DNA of 64,000 nucleotides from Aquirufa rosea. GTDB lineage: Bacteria; Bacteroidota; Bacteroidia; Cytophagales; Spirosomataceae. This document shows positions 43,729-52,771 of this stretch, in pieces. The notes beneath the pieces were generated by a model that had not been told where the DNA came from, did no database searches, and saw only the letters and a list, made by a program, of their open reading frames with translations. The stretch's first letter is position 1. Every line of letters starts with the position of its first letter. A program made the position numbers and the translations under genes. Location: contig NZ_SDHY01000001.1 in NCBI RefSeq assembly GCF_004118285.1, positions 1 through 64,000 on the forward strand, read 5' to 3'.

Positions 43729-44874
43729 ATGAAACAAGAGGAAACTAAACATCCTAAACAAAAGTCAGCTTTTAGAGAATGGCTTGATTCAGTGGCTTTC
43801 GCTGTGGTGGCAGCTACATTAATCCGATTTTTTCTATTTGAGGCCTATACTATTCCTACACCTTCCATGGAGAGTTCTTTAATGGTGGGTGATTTTTTGT
43901 TTGTTAGTAAAATGCACTATGGAGTGAGAACTCCTAAGACGCCATTGCAATTGCCTTTGACTCATCAAAAAATATGGTTCACCAATTTGCCTTCCTATTT
44001 AAGATGGTTGGATTTACCTGTATTTCGTCTTCCCGGTTTTTCTGAGGTAAAAAAAGGAGATGCCGTAGTATTTAATGCACCGAATTGGGAAGAAGATGGG
44101 GATGCGCCTTTAGATTTAAGAACATTTTACGTAAAACGTTGCGTTGCTACCCCTGGGGATGTGATTGAAGTGCGAGATCAACAAATTTTTGTCAACGGAA
44201 AGGCCATGGAGAATCCTGAAAGAATGCAACATCCGGTCTTTTTGAAGACCAAGGAAGAGTTGGATGAGTCTTTCTTCGATCAGTACGGTATTCGTAATTC
44301 AGTAGATGCGAGTTTTGAATCTTCAGATTGGCTTCCTTTGGCAGATTCTACGAATCAATTGGTTGGATACAAAGTCAATACAAGTAAAAAGAATTTGGAT
44401 GAAATCATGAAATTACCTTTTAAAAAGGAGATTGATTATAATTCTTTCAAAGATCCTAAAGGAGTGACTTATTTGGATATTTTTCCGCATGATACAATCC
44501 AGTTCAAGTGGAATCGTGATTTTTTTGGACCGCTTCAAGTTCCTAAAAAAGGTTGGGTAGTTATATTAGATGCTAAGTCTATTCCCCTTTATCAAGAGGC
44601 TATTCGTAATTATGAAGGTAATAAAGATATCACCCTTGAGGGAGGTAAACTAATACAAGATGGTAAGGTATTAAGCTCATATACCTTTAAACAGGATTAT
44701 TTTTTTATGATGGGGGATAATCGTCATAATTCAGCCGATTCCCGTTTCTGGGGATTTGTTCCGGCTGATCACATTGTAGGAAAGGCGGTCTTTGTCTGGA
44801 TGTCTTTGGACCCAGGTAAAGGTTTGTTTTCAGGTAAAATTCGATGGAATCGAATTTTTAGATTTGTTAATTAG
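43729..44874 (+). CDS. lepB: Signal peptidase I
   Basis: Cleaves signal peptides at the membrane. 381 residues, longer than usual because the loop between the catalytic lysine and the MGDNR box is extended (about residues 160-320). N-terminal membrane segment FAVVAATLIRFFLFEAY, nucleophile Ser46 in TPSMESS, general base Lys136 in FYVKRCVATPGD, and MGDNRHNSADSRFWGFVP. Last gene of the run from parA. Confidence 0.95.
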   Translation: MKQEETKHPKQKSAFREWLDSVAFAVVAATLIRFFLFEAYTIPTPSMESSLMVGDFLFVSKMHYGVRTPKTPLQLPLTHQKIWFTNLPSYLRWLDLPVFRLPGFSEVKKGDAVVFNAPNWEEDGDAPLDLRTFYVKRCVATPGDVIEVRDQQIFVNGKAMENPERMQHPVFLKTKEELDESFFDQYGIRNSVDASFESSDWLPLADSTNQLVGYKVNTSKKNLDEIMKLPFKKEIDYNSFKDPKGVTYLDIFPHDTIQFKWNRDFFGPLQVPKKGWVVILDAKSIPLYQEAIRNYEGNKDITLEGGKLIQDGKVLSSYTFKQDYFFMMGDNRHNSADSRFWGFVPADHIVGKAVFVWMSLDPGKGLFSGKIRWNRIFRFVN

Positions 44875-44893
44875 AAATATCTTGATATTTGAC

Positions 44894-44927
44894 AATAGGC
44901 CATCCATTTAAATTTGGATGGCCTATT
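44894..44927. terminator. Terminator between lepB and the rlmI-type gene
   Basis: AATAGGCCATCCA... pairs with ...TGGATGGCCTATT around a short AT loop; T-rich sequence follows on the plus strand (TTATTTA) and less so on the minus. It serves lepB and probably also the convergent gene. Confidence 0.75.
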
Positions 44928-44930
44928 TAT

Positions 44931-46112
44931 TTACAATACTCTCAATACAAATCCCTTCAAGTAATGACTTTCCGGGTGGAATAGATTGATCGGATGATCG
45001 GGTGCTTGAGTCATTTGGTGAATCAGCTGAATTTCTCGGCCAGCGGCAATTCCAGCGGCAACCAACATATTGAGAAACAGTTCGCGGCTAATGACCTGTG
45101 AACAAGAATAGGTGAAAATTAATCCATTCTTCTTGATTTGCTGAATAGCTAATTGATTGATCTTTTGATAACCTTGCAAGGCTTTATGTTTCGTATTGAC
45201 CGATTTAGCAAAAGCTGGAGGATCCAATATGATGATATCAAATTCATCTTGGTTATTTCTCAAATAGGGGAGAGTTTCACCTACGATCGCTTGATGAGTT
45301 TTATTTTCAAATTTATTTAAGGCTATATTTTGATTCACCAAATCGATAGCCTTCGAGGATGCATCTAATGAAATAACCGAAGAAGCACCTGCCTCCAAAG
45401 CATAAAGAGAAAAGCCTCCTGAATAACAAAAGGTATTTAAAATATGCATTCCTTTAGCATATTGACTTAATAAGGCCCGATTATCTCGTTGATCTAAAAA
45501 GAATCCGGTTTTTTGGCCGGTAACCCAATTAACGGAAAACTTGACTCCATTTTCTTTGATTTCATATGGTACATCCGCTGAACCAAACAAATAACCATTC
45601 TGACATTGATGGGCAAAATTGGTAGGTAAGGTTTCTTTGCTTTTATCGTAAATCGCTTTTATTTTCTTTCCAAATACTTTTTTTAGGGCTTCAATGATGC
45701 TTTCCTTGTTTTGGTACATCCCAATAGAGTGTGCTTGAAATACGAAAATATCTTTGTAAACGTCTATGATTAATCCCGGACAGCCATCTCCCTCGCCATG
45801 TATGAGTCGGTAAGCATTAGTATCTTTCAAATCTAATTTTTGCCTTAAATCCCACGCTTTCTTGATTTTCTCCTCCCAAAGATCCATCAAATCCTTAACG
45901 GGAGTGAAGGATACAATTTTCACTGAAATACTTCCTAGGTAAAAATGGCCTAGCCCTAGAAAATCACCTTCTGCACTTAGAACATTTACCCAATCTCCAT
46001 CTTGCAATTTCCCACTTTGTTGATGAATAGCCCCTGAAAATATCCAAGGGTGAAACCTTCTTACTGGCGCGTCTTTCCCTCTTTTTAGGGTTATGCTTTC
46101 ATTTGTTATCAT
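44931..46112 (-). CDS. Class I SAM-dependent rRNA methyltransferase, RlmI-like
   Basis: Probable 23S rRNA 5-methylcytosine methyltransferase, 393 residues from the ATG at 46112 (MITNESITLKRGK). An N-terminal PUA domain (RFHPWIFSGAI) is followed by the SAM-binding motif NTFCYSGGFSLYALEAGA and the DPPxF motif IILDPPAFAKS. The alternative start at 46145 overlaps the preceding gene's end. Substrate position cannot be read. Confidence 0.9.
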   Translation of the reverse strand: MITNESITLKRGKDAPVRRFHPWIFSGAIHQQSGKLQDGDWVNVLSAEGDFLGLGHFYLGSISVKIVSFTPVKDLMDLWEEKIKKAWDLRQKLDLKDTNAYRLIHGEGDGCPGLIIDVYKDIFVFQAHSIGMYQNKESIIEALKKVFGKKIKAIYDKSKETLPTNFAHQCQNGYLFGSADVPYEIKENGVKFSVNWVTGQKTGFFLDQRDNRALLSQYAKGMHILNTFCYSGGFSLYALEAGASSVISLDASSKAIDLVNQNIALNKFENKTHQAIVGETLPYLRNNQDEFDIIILDPPAFAKSVNTKHKALQGYQKINQLAIQQIKKNGLIFTYSCSQVISRELFLNMLVAAGIAAGREIQLIHQMTQAPDHPINLFHPESHYLKGFVLRVL

Positions 46113-46131
46113 ACTGCAAAATTGCACAATT

Positions 46132-47028
46132 TTATTTGAAATCACTTTGTCCTCCTAGAATCCATGCAGTGAATAGTAAATCTCCAAGATGCAAGACCGC
46201 ACTTTTAAATTGTTGTTCTATTTGTCCATCTAAGGCATGATGATAGGCCAAACTGAAATTCCTGCTATAGGTTTTTATTAGGGAATTCCCCTTTTTCTCA
46301 AAGGTGTAAATTCTATTTTCTGGGGTAATTTGATGTATTTCTTTTTCTTTTTTTAATAAAATAGGAACCATTTGGTGGGCTTGCAAAACCCATTTCCAGC
46401 AAGATTGAAGTGGGTTTTCGACAAAAGTAGCTGCACCAACCCAATCTTCTAGTCCGCTATCCATCAATTCAGGAATTCTGGATTCCCAAAAACTATGCAA
46501 GCCTTGTTGGCCCGTTTTTTGCCCATCATAATTTGAAGTGGTGTGCAAGGGTACATGGGCATCTGCTACATAATGTCCTAATTCAGCCGACAGTTTGATG
46601 ATGGTCGTGGTATCATTTTTACTAAATGCTTGAATTAATAGATCATGGACTTGTATTATATGCCAAGGGACTATCCCATGTTTTTGTAAGCTGTCTTCTG
46701 TTACTATTTTTTTCGCTTGCTGAATTGAAGTATAGGCTATTTGTATAGGGTAAAGGTCTAAGTCAATATAATGTCGGGCTGCTTCTTGGTCTAATACATA
46801 CCTTCTTTGGTCCGGTAGTACTGCCCACTCTTCCATGGCCTTGAGATGTCTTTTGTAAAATTTACTTAATGAAGCTGGTAGAGTGAAAACGGCCAGTCTA
46901 TTAACTTTTTTGTGAGCAAAGAATCCCCATGGAAGGGAATAAGAAGGATAGCTTAAAAGTAGGCATAGGCTTAAATGGATTTGAAATATTAGGCTTTTTT
47001 TAGATAAAATCTTGTGTGTATGAATCAT
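46132..47028 (-). CDS. S1/P1 nuclease or zinc phospholipase C-like exported protein
   Basis: 298 residues with a signal peptide (FQIHLSLCLLLSYPSYS). The mature part starts at WGFFAHKKVNRLA, where the Trp and first His are expected zinc ligands; further ligands lie in AARHYIDLD, ELGHYVADAHVPLHTTSNYD and LHSFWESR. This is the trinuclear-zinc S1/P1 nuclease and phospholipase C fold. Whether it cuts nucleic acid or lipid cannot be told. The rpsT promoter overlaps its first codons. Confidence 0.85.
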   Translation of the reverse strand: MIHTHKILSKKSLIFQIHLSLCLLLSYPSYSLPWGFFAHKKVNRLAVFTLPASLSKFYKRHLKAMEEWAVLPDQRRYVLDQEAARHYIDLDLYPIQIAYTSIQQAKKIVTEDSLQKHGIVPWHIIQVHDLLIQAFSKNDTTTIIKLSAELGHYVADAHVPLHTTSNYDGQKTGQQGLHSFWESRIPELMDSGLEDWVGAATFVENPLQSCWKWVLQAHQMVPILLKKEKEIHQITPENRIYTFEKKGNSLIKTYSRNFSLAYHHALDGQIEQQFKSAVLHLGDLLFTAWILGGQSDFK

Positions 47029-47042
47029 TTTATTTACTTTTG
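47012..47042 (+). promoter_or_regulatory. Promoter of rpsT
   Basis: TTG at 47012-47014, 20 bp, TACTTTTG at 47035-47042. Transcription would start near 47049, 34 bases before the ATG. It overlaps the start of the divergent nuclease gene. Confidence 0.7.
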
Positions 47043-47082
47043 CATTTCAATTTTCAAAAGAATAGAAATTTTTTAGTTAAAG

Positions 47083-47340
47083 ATGGCAAATCATAAATCA
47101 GCATTAAAGCGTATTAGAGCAAATGAAGCAAAGCGTTTGCGCAATCGTTACCAGCATAAATCTACTCGTACCTTAATCAAGAAATTGAGATTGACTACAG
47201 ATTCATCTGTAGTGGTAGATTTATTCAAGCAAGTTTCTTCCGCTTTGGATAAATTGGCAAAGAAGAATATCATTCACAAGAATAAAGCTGCTAACCAAAA
47301 GTCGAAATTAGCGAAGTTGGTAAACAAAATTGCTGCTTAA
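47083..47340 (+). CDS. rpsT: Ribosomal protein S20
   Basis: Small-subunit protein that binds 16S rRNA. 85 residues, beginning MANHKSALKRIRANEAKRLRN, highly basic and helical, with the typical second part IIHKNKAANQKSKLAKLVNK. Own promoter and terminator. Confidence 0.97.
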   Translation: MANHKSALKRIRANEAKRLRNRYQHKSTRTLIKKLRLTTDSSVVVDLFKQVSSALDKLAKKNIIHKNKAANQKSKLAKLVNKIAA

Positions 47341-47364
47341 TAGCTTGATTATCAGATAATTGAT

Positions 47365-47391
47365 AAACCCTGCCTTCGGTAGGGTTTTTTT
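47365..47391 (+). terminator. Terminator of rpsT
   Basis: AAACCCTGC and GGTAGGGTTT form a stem around a CTTC-type loop, followed by TTTTTT. Confidence 0.88.
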
Positions 47392-47425
47392 ATGTCCCTT
47401 TTTTACCTTCGCTTAAAAAGATATT

Positions 47426-48124
47426 ATGTACGAAGGTCAAAATTTGAGTATTAAGTCATTAAATGTGGAAGATCGTCCACGAGAGAAATTAAATTTAGTA
47501 GGGAAGGAGTTGTTAGGAGTTGATGAATTATTGGCTATTTTGATTCATTCAGGTATTCCTAATAAGTCGGCACTTCAAATGGCGAATGAATTGTTGAATT
47601 CCATAGGAGGTAACCTCAGTACATTAGGAAGATTTTCACTCCATGATTTTATGAAGTTTAAAGGCTTGGGAAAGGCGAAGGCTACCATCTTAGTGGCTGC
47701 TTTAGAATTGGGACGAAGAAGGATGTCATATGAGGCATCTCAATCTGTTCAAGTAATTCAAAGTTCAAAAGATGCACACCGTTTATTTTATCCTCATCTG
47801 TTTGATTTAAACCACGAGGAGTTTTGGGTCATGCATTTGAATCGGGCGTCCAATTTATTGAAATTACAAAGATTGAGTATGGGGGGTGTTTCTGGTACTT
47901 CGGTAGATTTAAAGCTTCTATTTAAATCAGCATTAGAAACGATTTCCAGTTCATTGATTTTGGCACATAATCATCCGTCTGGCCAATTGAAGCCAAGTAA
48001 GGCAGATCGAGATTTAACGCAAAGAATTACGGAAGCTGGTAAGATGCTGGATATTCAGATTTTAGATCATTTGATTATCGCTTCTCAGGGATACTTTAGT
48101 TTTGCCGATGAAGGCTACTTATAA
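47426..48124 (+). CDS. radC: RadC family JAB-domain protein
   Basis: 232 residues. N-terminal helix-hairpin-helix (FKGLGKAKATILVAALELGR) and a C-terminal JAB/MPN metalloprotease-like domain with the zinc motif LAHNHPSGQLKPSKAD (HxHx7-10D). The name refers to DNA repair, but the biochemical function is unsettled. Its 3' hairpin overlaps a small ORF on the other strand. Confidence 0.93.
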   Translation: MYEGQNLSIKSLNVEDRPREKLNLVGKELLGVDELLAILIHSGIPNKSALQMANELLNSIGGNLSTLGRFSLHDFMKFKGLGKAKATILVAALELGRRRMSYEASQSVQVIQSSKDAHRLFYPHLFDLNHEEFWVMHLNRASNLLKLQRLSMGGVSGTSVDLKLLFKSALETISSSLILAHNHPSGQLKPSKADRDLTQRITEAGKMLDIQILDHLIIASQGYFSFADEGYL

Positions 48125-48125
48125 A

Positions 48126-48158
48126 TAAAGAAAGAGGACTACTTTCCTCTTTCTTTAT
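48126..48158. terminator. radC terminator hairpin, overlapping a small ORF
   Basis: TAAAGAAAGAGGA pairs with TCCTCTTTCTTTA around a CTACTT loop. T-rich sequence follows on the plus strand. The stop codon of the minus-strand 32-residue ORF lies in the loop and one arm encodes its basic tail. Confidence 0.6.
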
Positions 48159-48237
48159 AAATTTTCTGAAGTTTTGAACCAATTACAATAGAAATTGCGA
48201 ACAAAATAATAAAAAATGCTGCTCCTGAATAACCCAT
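48139..48237 (-). CDS. Possible 32-residue single-pass membrane protein
   Basis: Minus-strand ATG frame in the gap between radC and hisB. It reads MGYSGAAFFIILFAISIVIG then SKLQKIYKERGK: a membrane helix of about 18 residues and a basic tail, which predicts N-out, C-in. A full TAnnTTTG box (TATTTTTG, 48266-48259) stands 22 bases before its ATG. No homologue is recognised. Such short frames can arise by chance, but the composition, the promoter box and the position argue for a gene. Confidence 0.55.
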   Translation of the reverse strand: MGYSGAAFFIILFAISIVIGSKLQKIYKERGK

Positions 48238-48275
48238 AGTTGTATGTTTAATGACGTGCAAAAATACTAAAAAAA

Positions 48276-49388
48276 TTAAAGCAGGCCTTTAGTGCTAGGT
48301 AAAGAATTTAAATTATTTACGTCTCTTTGGACTGCAAGTCGTAGTGACTTGGCAAAAGCTTTGAAAATAGCCTCGATTTTATGGTGTTCATTTTCGCCTT
48401 CAGCCTTAATATTCAAATTGGACTTAGAGGCATCAGAGAATGATTTGAAAAAATGTGAAAACATCTCTGTGGGCATTTCTCCAATCTTTTCTCTTTTAAA
48501 ATGAGCGTCCCAAACCAACCAATTTCTGCCTGAAAAGTCGATGGCCACTTGAGCTAAGCAATCATCCATGGGTAACAAAAATCCATAACGATTTATGCCT
48601 CTTTTATTGCCTAATGCTAAGGCAAATGCCTCACCTAATGCAATACCCGTATCTTCAATGGTGTGGTGCTCGTCAATGTGCAAATCACCTTGAACCTTTA
48701 CAGATAAATCCATATTAGCATGTTTGGCAATTTGATCCAACATGTGGTCAAAAAATCCAAGTCCGGTTTGGTTATTTGCTTGACCGCTTCCATCTAAATT
48801 TAATTCAATATGAATTTTAGTTTCATGGGTATTTCTGTCGTGCACTACCTTTCTTTGGGGTAACTGGAAGAATTGGAATATTTCATTCCAGCCTAGGCAT
48901 TTGAGCGCAATCGAATCATTTAAATCATTGGGAATATTCAGATTTCCAATCAGTATGCCCTGGCATCCTAAATTTTTAGCTAATTGGATGTCGGTTAAAC
49001 GATCACCTATGACAAATGAATTGGACAAATCATATTCTTGAGTAAAATACTCTCCTAATAATCCAATTCCTGGTTTTCTTGTGGAAAGGTTTTCATACGG
49101 AAAACTTTTATCGATATGAATCTTGGTAAAATGAATCCCTTCAGAAGCTAAAATTTCTAACATTTTATTATGTGCCGGCCAAAATGTCTCCTCTGGAAAT
49201 GAAGGAGTTCCTAAGCCATCTTGATTGGTGACCATGACTAATTCAAAATCAGTCGAATCGACAATCTTCTTTAAGCTAGAAATGACATTGGGTAAAAAGG
49301 ATAGTTTTTCGTAACTATCTACCTGTTGGTCTATGTTAGGTTCCACAATTAGTGTTCCATCACGGTCAATGAATAATACTTTCTTCAT
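48276..49388 (-). CDS. hisB: Bifunctional histidinol-phosphatase / imidazoleglycerol-phosphate dehydratase
   Basis: Two steps of histidine synthesis in one protein, 370 residues. The N-terminal HAD phosphatase has [12 protein letters not shown] and the metal/nucleophile Asp pair; the C-terminal dehydratase has [20 protein letters not shown] and [16 protein letters not shown]. This fusion is usual in Bacteroidota. Other his genes are not in the window. Confidence 0.95.
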   Translation of the reverse strand: MKKVLFIDRDGTLIVEPNIDQQVDSYEKLSFLPNVISSLKKIVDSTDFELVMVTNQDGLGTPSFPEETFWPAHNKMLEILASEGIHFTKIHIDKSFPYENLSTRKPGIGLLGEYFTQEYDLSNSFVIGDRLTDIQLAKNLGCQGILIGNLNIPNDLNDSIALKCLGWNEIFQFFQLPQRKVVHDRNTHETKIHIELNLDGSGQANNQTGLGFFDHMLDQIAKHANMDLSVKVQGDLHIDEHHTIEDTGIALGEAFALALGNKRGINRYGFLLPMDDCLAQVAIDFSGRNWLVWDAHFKREKIGEMPTEMFSHFFKSFSDASKSNLNIKAEGENEHHKIEAIFKAFAKSLRLAVQRDVNNLNSLPSTKGLL

Positions 49389-49506
49389 CTGGCAAAGTTA
49401 ATGATACATTTTCATGGAAATTAGAAATATAAAAAAATACTATTCAAAATATGTCAAAAATGCATGGACTAATGTAATTTAGAGGATTATTTTACCTAAT
49501 AGTCAG

Positions 49507-50757
49507 ATGTTTATAATACTGGAAGCTAGCGAGAGAGAGATTTTTATTCAGCGTGTTTCAAAATTTAGCCATGAAGATGTGGATAGAATTCAGGAATTAT
49601 TGCCTGTTTGGGAATCCATTATTTTGGGTTCATCTTTAAAGCTTGTTCGTAATAGAATTCGATTTAATGCTCTATACAACTTTATTCAGCAAAAGCCAGT
49701 ACCTGACAAGGAGATAGATAAATTGTTTGCTTCTTCTCCAGAAATAGTTGAATGGGAAAAAATCATTTCATATGGTGAGGTATTGTTGGGTATATTAATG
49801 CCAGACAAGAAAAGTGCTGTTGCTTCACTAGTTTCTAGAGAATTTAAATGTAGAAGCTCATTAGTTGTTAAGGGATTGAGTATTTGCTTTGCTTTATTTG
49901 GGTATCGTTTACATGGAGTTGATGCTCCTATTATAAAGGATTTGAATTCTTTTGGAGAACATTTCTTTGCTCAAAAACATGAATTTTCAAGTTTATGTCC
50001 ACCTAAACTTCATGGACAAATTTCTGAGATATTGTTGTTGTCAGAAGTTTTTAAAAACGAATCGAATACTTTTCAAAGTGGTTCAAATGAGGTAGAAATA
50101 TCCATCGATGAGAAGAGAGCTTCTATCCTTAATTGGAAAGTGCTCTCATTAGTTGCTATTGTTTTAATGGTGGCTGCAAGCGTAGCGTGGTTCATGTATG
50201 AAAAGCTGAGTCAAGAAGTAGAAATGCATAGCGTTGATACTGAGGAAATTATTCCAGTAGACAGCCTTGCTAAATTAAGGGATAGTTTAGCCAAGTTAAG
50301 TTTGGATTCAGTTAAAATTACCTCAGATTCTTTGACTCATTTGAGTTGGCCTGATGGTAAGGCCTTTGATGTGCCCAAGAATTCTTCTTTGGAAACGATG
50401 TTCGAATACCTGACTGATTCTACTAACACGGAGAGCGCAGAATTGAGAATTAGTGAAATTTCTTTTGATGCACTATCTAATCAATTAGTATCTTCTTACG
50501 ATGCCTTTTTTAAGAAAATGGTAGAAGGTTTGAACAAATATAAAGACGTTCACATACGTGTATATGGATTTGCAGAAAATGACGCTAAATCAGCCTTAAA
50601 AAGAGGGTTTGTAATTAAAAATCGAATGGTTGGAGAGGGGATTTCACCCAATCGAATTGAAGTGAAATCGGCTGGTGGATCTATTACACCTGAGGCGGCT
50701 GTACCTATCAATTCTCAAGTCTTAGTGGTGCTTTATAAGAAGGAATTATTAAAATAA
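49507..50757 (+). CDS. Membrane protein with divergent OmpA-like C-terminus
   Basis: 416 residues, not recognised as a named family. Cytoplasmic part about 1-208 includes a DUF937-like stretch near 93-135 (LLGILMPDKKSAVASLVSRE). One membrane helix spans about 211-229 (VLSLVAIVLMVAASVAWFM). A Ser/Asp/Leu repeat (DSLAKLRDSLAKLSLDS, 252-268) follows, then an OmpA-like domain at about 316-410 with the pattern VHIRVYGFAENDAKS and GEGISPNRIEVKSAGG. The usual peptidoglycan-binding TDxxG...N..LSxxRA signature is not intact. Topology is N-in, C-out. It may be an envelope protein that no longer grips peptidoglycan. Confidence 0.75.
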   Translation: MFIILEASEREIFIQRVSKFSHEDVDRIQELLPVWESIILGSSLKLVRNRIRFNALYNFIQQKPVPDKEIDKLFASSPEIVEWEKIISYGEVLLGILMPDKKSAVASLVSREFKCRSSLVVKGLSICFALFGYRLHGVDAPIIKDLNSFGEHFFAQKHEFSSLCPPKLHGQISEILLLSEVFKNESNTFQSGSNEVEISIDEKRASILNWKVLSLVAIVLMVAASVAWFMYEKLSQEVEMHSVDTEEIIPVDSLAKLRDSLAKLSLDSVKITSDSLTHLSWPDGKAFDVPKNSSLETMFEYLTDSTNTESAELRISEISFDALSNQLVSSYDAFFKKMVEGLNKYKDVHIRVYGFAENDAKSALKRGFVIKNRMVGEGISPNRIEVKSAGGSITPEAAVPINSQVLVVLYKKELLK

Positions 50758-50768
50758 TACAATTTAAT

Positions 50769-50799
50769 TTGCATTTCATTTATTGTTGGAGTATTTTTG
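50769..50799 (+). promoter_or_regulatory. Promoter of the DEAD-box helicase gene
   Basis: TTG at 50769-50771, 20 bp, TATTTTTG at 50792-50799. The transcript would have a leader of about 125 bases. Confidence 0.7.
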
Positions 50800-50834
50800 T
50801 GTTTTAGAAATACAAATACATCCTCACAACTCTT

Positions 50835-50920
50835 TTTTACAATTACTTGTAAAATTCTTTTCCCCTTTTTTGGGCTATCGGCAAGAGTTAATTACGGATG
50901 TGTTCGGGCAACGTAATTAA
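50835..50920 (+). promoter_or_regulatory. Structured leader of the DEAD-box helicase mRNA
   Basis: Two perfect hairpins: TTTTACAA/TTGTAAAA (50835-50854) followed by T-rich sequence, and TTAATTACG/CGTAATTAA (50888-50896 with 50912-50920, 15-base loop), which ends 10 bases before the ATG. They could serve cold-responsive or autogenous control by the helicase itself, which is inference. Confidence 0.5.
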
Positions 50921-50930
50921 AAAATAACAA

Positions 50931-52724
50931 ATGAGTAATCAAATTCGCTTTGATTCTCTTCCGTTTTCGGAAGGAATCCTAGCTGCTGTTAACGAAATGG
51001 GTTTTGAATTCGCTTCACCCATTCAAGCAGAAGCTATCCCCTTTATCTTAGAAGGCCGTGATGTAATCGGTCAAGCACAAACAGGAACAGGTAAAACTGC
51101 CGCGTTTGGTATTCCCATGATTGAGCATGTGGCTCCATTTGAGAAATATGTACAAGCCATTGTTTTATGTCCAACTAGGGAGTTGGCCTTGCAGGTGACT
51201 GAAGAATTAAAAAAATTATCAAAATTTACTAAAGGTGTTTGGGTAACTACTGTATATGGTGGTGATTCCATTGAGCGTCAAATTAAATCACTAAAAGCTG
51301 GGGCCAACATTGTGGTGGGTACTCCTGGTAGGGTAATTGATTTAATTGAGCGCCGCGCACTGAAATTAGGTCAGGCTTCCATGATTGTTTTGGACGAGGC
51401 TGATGAAATGTTGGATATGGGTTTTAGAGAAGATATCGAAAGTATCTTGCAAGAAATTCCTGAAGAGCGTCAAGTCGTTTTGTTCTCAGCTACCATGTCT
51501 AAGCAAATTATGGCTTTGACTAATCGATATTTGACCAATCCTAAGTTAGTGAAAGTAGTGAAAAACGAAATTACCAATGTCAATATCGAGCAGTTGTATT
51601 TTGATGTAAAAGGTAGGGCAAAAATGGAAGTTACTACTCGTTTAATTGATTTTTACAACTTGAAATTGGTCTTGATATTCTGTAATCAGAAAAAAAGAGT
51701 CGATGAGGTGGTGGAGGAATTGGTGACGCGTGGATATGCAGCTGAAGGCTTGCATGGTGATTTACGTCAATCACAAAGAACTCAGGTAATGAATCGATTC
51801 CGAAATGGTAATGTTGGTTTTTTGGTGGCAACTGATGTAGCTGCGCGCGGTTTGGATGTGGAAAATGTAGATGGAGTAATCAATTATGATATTCCTTTAG
51901 ATGAGGAATATTATGTTCATAGAATTGGTCGTACCGGTAGAGCAGGTAAATCAGGAAAAGCATTTACTTTGGTGGTGGGTTCTGAGAGAAATCGCTTACG
52001 TGAGATCATGAATTACACTAAAGTTAAAATTGAAAAAGGTGTAATTCCTTCGTTTACGGATGTAGTGGGGGTGAAGAAAGGTATGTTCATAGAACGTGTA
52101 GCTGCCACGATTGAAGAAGGTGATTTAGAGGTATTTAATGATGCATTAACAAGTTTACAACATGCAGGTTATACGACGGAGCAAATTGTTTCTGCTTTAG
52201 TTAAAATCAGCATGGGTGTTCAGAAGAACGAGTTTGGTGATGAAAATTTAGAAGGTGAATTTGAACGCCAGTCTCGTAAATATGGTCGAGATGATCGTGG
52301 TGACCGAGGAGACCGTGGTGGATATCGCGGAGATCGTGGGAGTGAACGAGATGGTCGCCGTGGTGCAGGTCGTTTTGAAAGAGATTCACGCTTTGGTGGT
52401 CGTGAAGATCGTGGTAGAGACCGTGATCGCGGTCCTCGTGGTCCTAGAAATGATAAAGAAGGAAAACCATACCGTTCTGATGAAAATATGGTACGCATGT
52501 TTGTGAACATCGGTTTTAATGAGAAAATTTCTCCATCTAATATCGTTGGGGCATTTGCAGGGGAATCAGGTATTCCTGGTAATGTATTAGGTCAAATTCA
52601 AATTGAAAATAAGCATACCTACGTGGATGTTCCTAAAGAATATGCCAATGTTGTTTTAGACAAAATGACAGGAGCTCAAATCAAAGGAAAACGCGTTATC
52701 GTAGAAATTGCGAAACCAATGTAA
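50931..52724 (+). CDS. deaD: DEAD-box ATP-dependent RNA helicase, CsdA/DeaD-like
   Basis: RNA helicase for ribosome assembly and mRNA handling, 597 residues. Motifs: Q motif FASPIQAEAIP, Walker A AQTGTGKTAA, PTRELALQ, DEAD as VLDEADEMLD, SAT as LFSATMS, and VATDVAARGLDV with HRIGRTGRAG. The C-terminal DbpA-type RNA-binding domain is at about residues 520-595. Between them (about 440-510) is a low-complexity Arg/Gly/Asp-rich stretch. This type of tail is common in cold-shock helicases of this phylum. Confidence 0.95.
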   Translation: MSNQIRFDSLPFSEGILAAVNEMGFEFASPIQAEAIPFILEGRDVIGQAQTGTGKTAAFGIPMIEHVAPFEKYVQAIVLCPTRELALQVTEELKKLSKFTKGVWVTTVYGGDSIERQIKSLKAGANIVVGTPGRVIDLIERRALKLGQASMIVLDEADEMLDMGFREDIESILQEIPEERQVVLFSATMSKQIMALTNRYLTNPKLVKVVKNEITNVNIEQLYFDVKGRAKMEVTTRLIDFYNLKLVLIFCNQKKRVDEVVEELVTRGYAAEGLHGDLRQSQRTQVMNRFRNGNVGFLVATDVAARGLDVENVDGVINYDIPLDEEYYVHRIGRTGRAGKSGKAFTLVVGSERNRLREIMNYTKVKIEKGVIPSFTDVVGVKKGMFIERVAATIEEGDLEVFNDALTSLQHAGYTTEQIVSALVKISMGVQKNEFGDENLEGEFERQSRKYGRDDRGDRGDRGGYRGDRGSERDGRRGAGRFERDSRFGGREDRGRDRDRGPRGPRNDKEGKPYRSDENMVRMFVNIGFNEKISPSNIVGAFAGESGIPGNVLGQIQIENKHTYVDVPKEYANVVLDKMTGAQIKGKRVIVEIAKPM

Positions 52725-52743
52725 ACTATTGATTTATAGAATG

Positions 52744-52769
52744 AAAGGCGACCATCGGTCGCCTTTTTT
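52744..52769 (+). terminator. Terminator of the DEAD-box helicase gene
   Basis: AAAGGCGACC and GGTCGCCTTT form a perfect stem with a 3-base loop, then TTT. It also stands beyond the end of the convergent minus-strand gene. Confidence 0.9.
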
Positions 52770-52771
52770 AT

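Noticed and set aside
52253-52460. Tandem repeat in the DEAD-box gene as a mobile or CRISPR-like repeat
   Set aside because: The units are codon-level Arg-Gly-Asp repeats within an open frame, irregular in length and without spacers.
52207-52510. Several frames opposite and within the Arg/Gly-rich part of the DEAD-box gene
   Set aside because: They are shadows of the repetitive CGT/GAT codons of the low-complexity tail.
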